From Gammaproteobacteria bacterium UBA7310 (GTDB taxonomy: Bacteria; Pseudomonadota; Gammaproteobacteria; Pseudomonadales; Ketobacteraceae): a stretch of 64,000 nucleotides of DNA. The notes beneath the pieces are model-generated. The model saw only the letters and a list, made by a program, of their open reading frames with translations, searched no databases and was not told the origin of the DNA. A program made the translations under genes and the position numbers. Shown piece by piece: positions 61,319 to 64,000 of the stretch. The DNA lies in the NCBI GenBank assembly GCA_002471665.1, contig DKQK01000057.1:1-64000 (forward strand), in the 5' to 3' direction. The number at the start of each line of letters is the position of its first letter. Position 1 is the stretch's first letter.

Positions 61319-63271
61319 ATGCCTATTACAAAGTTATTTTCAATAGTACTCGTTGCTCTGTTGATTTCTGCCTGTAAGCTTACCGTTGTCAACGAAGGCG
61401 GCGGCGTGGTTACGTCTGCCAGTGGGCACATTGATTGCGGTGAGGTCTGTATCGTGAATTCATCTGCCATAGAAAACAATGTGCCCCCGTTTGTTGAGGA
61501 GTTGATTGCTATCCCCGAGGAAGGGTTTGAATTCGCCGGTTGGCAGGGAGCTTGTACAGGTACGGAAACTTGCTTAGTTAAAGTCACCCACTTTTCGGGT
61601 AACAAACAGGTTAGTGCGTTCTTTCGGCCGGTGGATGCAACGAATGCAGTATTTGACGTTGGTAACGACCACGCATGTTCCCGCTTGGATCATGGTTTGG
61701 AGTGTTGGGGCCAGAATAACTATGGGCAATTGGAGATTCCGCAGGGTATCGATAAAATTCAATCCTTGCACACCGGGGCGCGGCACACTTGTGTTACCAC
61801 GCCAGACGGCCTGCGTTGTTGGGGAGCCGGTGAGCAGGGTACTACGGGCTTGTATGAGTATGGACAATCGATTGTGCCTGACCATGTTCACAATCCAAGT
61901 GGCGTTGCATTGGGTTGGAATCATTCCTGCGTTATTGAGAATGGGCAGGTCTCTTGTTGGGGGTATAACGAATTTGGTCAGTTGGACATTCCCGAAGACA
62001 TCGTAAACCCCCACCAAATAGTTGCCGGTGCCCATCATACCTGTGTCATTGCGGATTCTGGTGTGCATTGCTGGGGTGCTGGAAAAACAGATGAGGGAGG
62101 GTATCCTCAAGCCGGCCAAAGCATCGTTCCGGCATCGGTTACCCATCCATCGGCAATTGGCCTTGGCAATGCGCATACCTGTGCACTTCAAGATAATCAG
62201 ATCTATTGCTGGGGAGAGGGGGCGTGGGGGCAACTTGATATTCCGGAAATTGAAGGTGCTATCGATTTGTTTGCCGTTGGTGGAACCCATTCCTGTGTGG
62301 TGGTCAATGATCAGATGCAATGTTGGGGCAGCAATCAATCGGGAGCGCTGGATATACCCGAGGGCATACATGAGATTACGGTAATAGCTGCGGGCAATAG
62401 AAATGTCTGCGCCCTGTCAGCCGATAAATTGGTTTGTTGGGGTAACAATCAATACGGATTAAGTGAAGCCCCCCGCAGCTTGGCGCGTCCCCTTCAGATA
62501 TCGGCTGCTGAACAACAGATCTGCATTCGGGGTGACGATGGTGTGCATTGTTGGAGTAGCTTTCCTACCGATCCTGATAGTTTATCCAATGCAACGGATG
62601 TAGCCGTTGGAAATCGACATGGTTGCTACATAGATGATAACGGCCTGGCCTGCTACGGCGATAATAATCACCACCAGAGCCTGGTGCCCGATGCAATAGT
62701 TAACACCGCCGTCAATGTTGAAGCCGGTTATAACCATAGTTGCGCGATCAGCAATAGCGGCGGTGTTGATTGCTGGGGTGATGACTTTTCTGGTGCTACC
62801 CAGGTACCGGCCAGTTTGGGGCCAGTGCAGGTGTTAGGTTTGGGGCGCGATATTAGTTGCGCTTTGCAGCCCACCGAAGCCGTATGCTGGGGTGATATAA
62901 ACTCCTATCCGTTGACCCATCCTGTGGCCGTTGCTGCTGGTGTTGATCATAGCTGTGCCATCGATGATGACGGTGTACATTGTTGGGGGTATAACCGTTA
63001 TGGCAAGCTGGATGTGCCCGACATGAATAACCCCACCGATATTACTGCGGGATGGGAACACAGTTGCGCCCTTGCCGATGAAGGAGTGCTGTGCTGGGGG
63101 GCTGGTGATGGCGGCTCGAATCCTAATTACGATTATGGTCAGAGCGTTGTGCCCCATGGTCAACTGGTGAACCCAAGAGATGTGGAAGCTGCCCTGACCT
63201 ACTCTTGTGCCTTGGATGATTTGGGAGTGCGCTGTTGGGGATTTCGAAACTTTCGGGTTATTACGAGGTAG
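61319..63271 (+). CDS. RCC1-repeat lipoprotein
   Basis: The ATG at 61319 (MPITKLFSIVLVALLISACK) gives a lipoprotein signal peptide with lipobox LISAC; GGAAGCGGA lies nine bases upstream. After an InlB_B-like segment (about 40-100, EGFEFAGWQGAC) come about fourteen RCC1-type repeats of 35-45 residues. Each has a conserved HxC turn and a CWG motif (for example CWGYNEFGQLDIP, CWGSNQSGALDIP), forming one or two beta-propellers. The paired cysteines in most repeats suggest disulfide bonds in the periplasm or outside the cell. Its partner is unknown. Confidence 0.86.
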   Translation: MPITKLFSIVLVALLISACKLTVVNEGGGVVTSASGHIDCGEVCIVNSSAIENNVPPFVEELIAIPEEGFEFAGWQGACTGTETCLVKVTHFSGNKQVSAFFRPVDATNAVFDVGNDHACSRLDHGLECWGQNNYGQLEIPQGIDKIQSLHTGARHTCVTTPDGLRCWGAGEQGTTGLYEYGQSIVPDHVHNPSGVALGWNHSCVIENGQVSCWGYNEFGQLDIPEDIVNPHQIVAGAHHTCVIADSGVHCWGAGKTDEGGYPQAGQSIVPASVTHPSAIGLGNAHTCALQDNQIYCWGEGAWGQLDIPEIEGAIDLFAVGGTHSCVVVNDQMQCWGSNQSGALDIPEGIHEITVIAAGNRNVCALSADKLVCWGNNQYGLSEAPRSLARPLQISAAEQQICIRGDDGVHCWSSFPTDPDSLSNATDVAVGNRHGCYIDDNGLACYGDNNHHQSLVPDAIVNTAVNVEAGYNHSCAISNSGGVDCWGDDFSGATQVPASLGPVQVLGLGRDISCALQPTEAVCWGDINSYPLTHPVAVAAGVDHSCAIDDDGVHCWGYNRYGKLDVPDMNNPTDITAGWEHSCALADEGVLCWGAGDGGSNPNYDYGQSVVPHGQLVNPRDVEAALTYSCALDDLGVRCWGFRNFRVITR

Positions 63272-63290
63272 ATTGTGATGAGAGTGAGTT

Positions 63291-63329
63291 GATTGGACAA
63301 GGCCTCAATGTGTGAAGCCTTTCCCAATC
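63291..63329. terminator. possible bidirectional hairpin between the RCC1 and glnA genes
   Basis: GATTGGACAAGGC (63291-63303) and GCCTTTCCCAATC (63317-63329) pair in 11 of 13 positions with a 13-base loop. It lies in the 83-base gap between two convergent genes. The absence of a T-run makes it a moderate candidate. Confidence 0.5.
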
Positions 63330-63354
63330 AACGATGCTTACACTACTTAAATCA

Positions 63355-64000
63355 TTACCGCATAAACAACATCTCATAATACTTCGGCAGTGGCCACAGT
63401 TGGTCATCCACCAGGGTCTCCAGCAGATCCGCTTGTTCGCGCACCGCCAGCATCAGGCCGCAGAGTGTGTCGGCGCAATACTTCATGTGATCTTCGGTGG
63501 ATGCGAAGTCGTGGGCCTCCAGGGCCGCCGACAGTTTGTCCACTTCGGCCATCATGGCGTTGGCGGTGGTGGCGATGCGGGTGGCCACGCCGCTGTCCAG
63601 GGTGATGGACAACGCTTTGGCGGCGCTTAGGGTTTCTGTGAGTGTGGACAGATAATTCACCGCTGCGGGGTAGATCATGGTGGTGGCCATATCCACCACC
63701 AGTTTGGCTTCCACTTCGATGGAGAGAATGTATTGCTCGGCGTAGACTTCGTAGCGGCTGGTGACCTCCTTGGGGGAGAGCACTCCGGTGCGTTCAAACA
63801 AGCCTTGAATGTCTTCGCTCAACAATACCGGCAGGGCATCGGCGGTGGTGGGAATGTTCTTCAGGCCGCGTTCTTCCACCGCAGCGCGGTGCCATTCACT
63901 GGAATAGCCGTCACCACCGAATACCACGTTGCCGTGTTCGATCATCAGATCCTGCAGTACGCTGAATACGGCCTCGGTTGGGGTGGCGCTGCTTTGCAGA
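63355..64000 (-). CDS. type III glutamine synthetase (C-terminal part, runs off the window)
   Basis: The reading frame is open to the window end on the minus strand, so only about 215 C-terminal residues are seen. HGNVVFGGDGYSSEWHRAAV, GLKNIPTTADALPVLL and the C-terminal helical segment LVDDQLWPLPKYYEMLFMR match type III (GlnN-type) glutamine synthetases, which are about 700-residue dodecamers. The first in-window ATG (63945) is internal and is not the start. Confidence 0.88.
   Translation of the reverse strand, partial: LQSSATPTEAVFSVLQDLMIEHGNVVFGGDGYSSEWHRAAVEERGLKNIPTTADALPVLLSEDIQGLFERTGVLSPKEVTSRYEVYAEQYILSIEVEAKLVVDMATTMIYPAAVNYLSTLTETLSAAKALSITLDSGVATRIATTANAMMAEVDKLSAALEAHDFASTEDHMKYCADTLCGLMLAVREQADLLETLVDDQLWPLPKYYEMLFMR

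Noticed and set aside
61110..61346. 78-residue open frame before the RCC1 gene
   Set aside because: It lacks a ribosome binding site and family match and overlaps the upstream region of the lipoprotein start.
61650..63270. Repeated sequence that might suggest a CRISPR or tandem-repeat array
   Set aside because: The repeats are imperfect, in frame and about 110-135 bases apart, encoding RCC1 protein repeats.

Overview
The window is chromosomal DNA from a gammaproteobacterium, probably a marine relative of Pseudomonadales/Oceanospirillales. The order tRNA-Leu / rnr-rlmB-rpsF-(priB)-rpsR-DUF2232-rplI-dnaB-alr and the order nrdR-ribD-ribE-ribB-ribH-nusB-thiL-pgpA match Pseudomonas-type backbones. 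A small acidic PA3496-type protein and an EttA gene fit the same group. I cannot name a genus from the sequence alone.

Layout. 1-10.6 kb: tRNA-Leu(CAG) with a near-consensus promoter, then RNase R, RlmB, the S6/PriB/S18/L9 ribosomal-replication operon, DnaB, alanine racemase, a small membrane protein and RadA. 10.6-21.7 kb: PilZ protein, PA3496-like protein, EttA, a large MscK-type channel, GlyA, a broken GGDEF gene, LeuA and a divergent Lrp/AsnC regulator. 21.8-27.8 kb: riboflavin operon with nusB, thiL and pgpA. 27.9-40.6 kb: EAL phosphodiesterase, crotonase, MEST-like hydrolase, a RimK-like / M14-like / GNAT-C39 peptide-modification group, an amidohydrolase, a convergent two-component pair, nitroreductase, quinone oxidoreductase and NdpA.

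40.6-59.7 kb is the accessory region and the main result. It is an AT-richer island with many weak or non-ATG starts, inserted between NdpA and a cation/Ca exchanger gene. It holds a kinase-like gene, then cysE (leftward), then one rightward run of 13 genes (42193-57724). Facing these at the right end are a LuxR-type receptor (leftward), an RsaM-like gene and a LuxI-type acyl-homoserine-lactone synthase (both rightward). A perfect 20-bp lux-box palindrome (41979-41998) lies upstream of the run. A second lux-box-like site (58468-58487) lies between luxR and rsaM-luxI. Both sit at the spacing expected of a LuxR-activated promoter from a recognisable -10 element. The run encodes a homocysteine methyltransferase, a SAM methyltransferase, an archaeal/thermophile-type S-adenosylhomocysteine hydrolase, a cystathionine-lyase-type PLP enzyme, a SufS-type desulfurase, an MFS exporter, two highly diverged PurC (SAICAR synthetase) paralogues, a BAHD-type acyltransferase with a long N-terminal extension, a P-loop nucleotide-kinase-like protein, a HAD protein, a Gfo/Idh/MocA oxidoreductase and an adenosine-deaminase-family enzyme. 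I read this as a quorum-sensing-controlled biosynthetic cluster for a small molecule, possibly nucleoside- or amino-acid-derived, with its own methyl-cycle, sulfur supply and exporter. I do not recognise it as a described pathway.

59.7-64 kb returns to backbone composition: a CaCA-family exchanger, a DUF3081-type protein, a cysteine-rich RCC1-repeat lipoprotein and the C-terminal part of a type III glutamine synthetase running off the window end.
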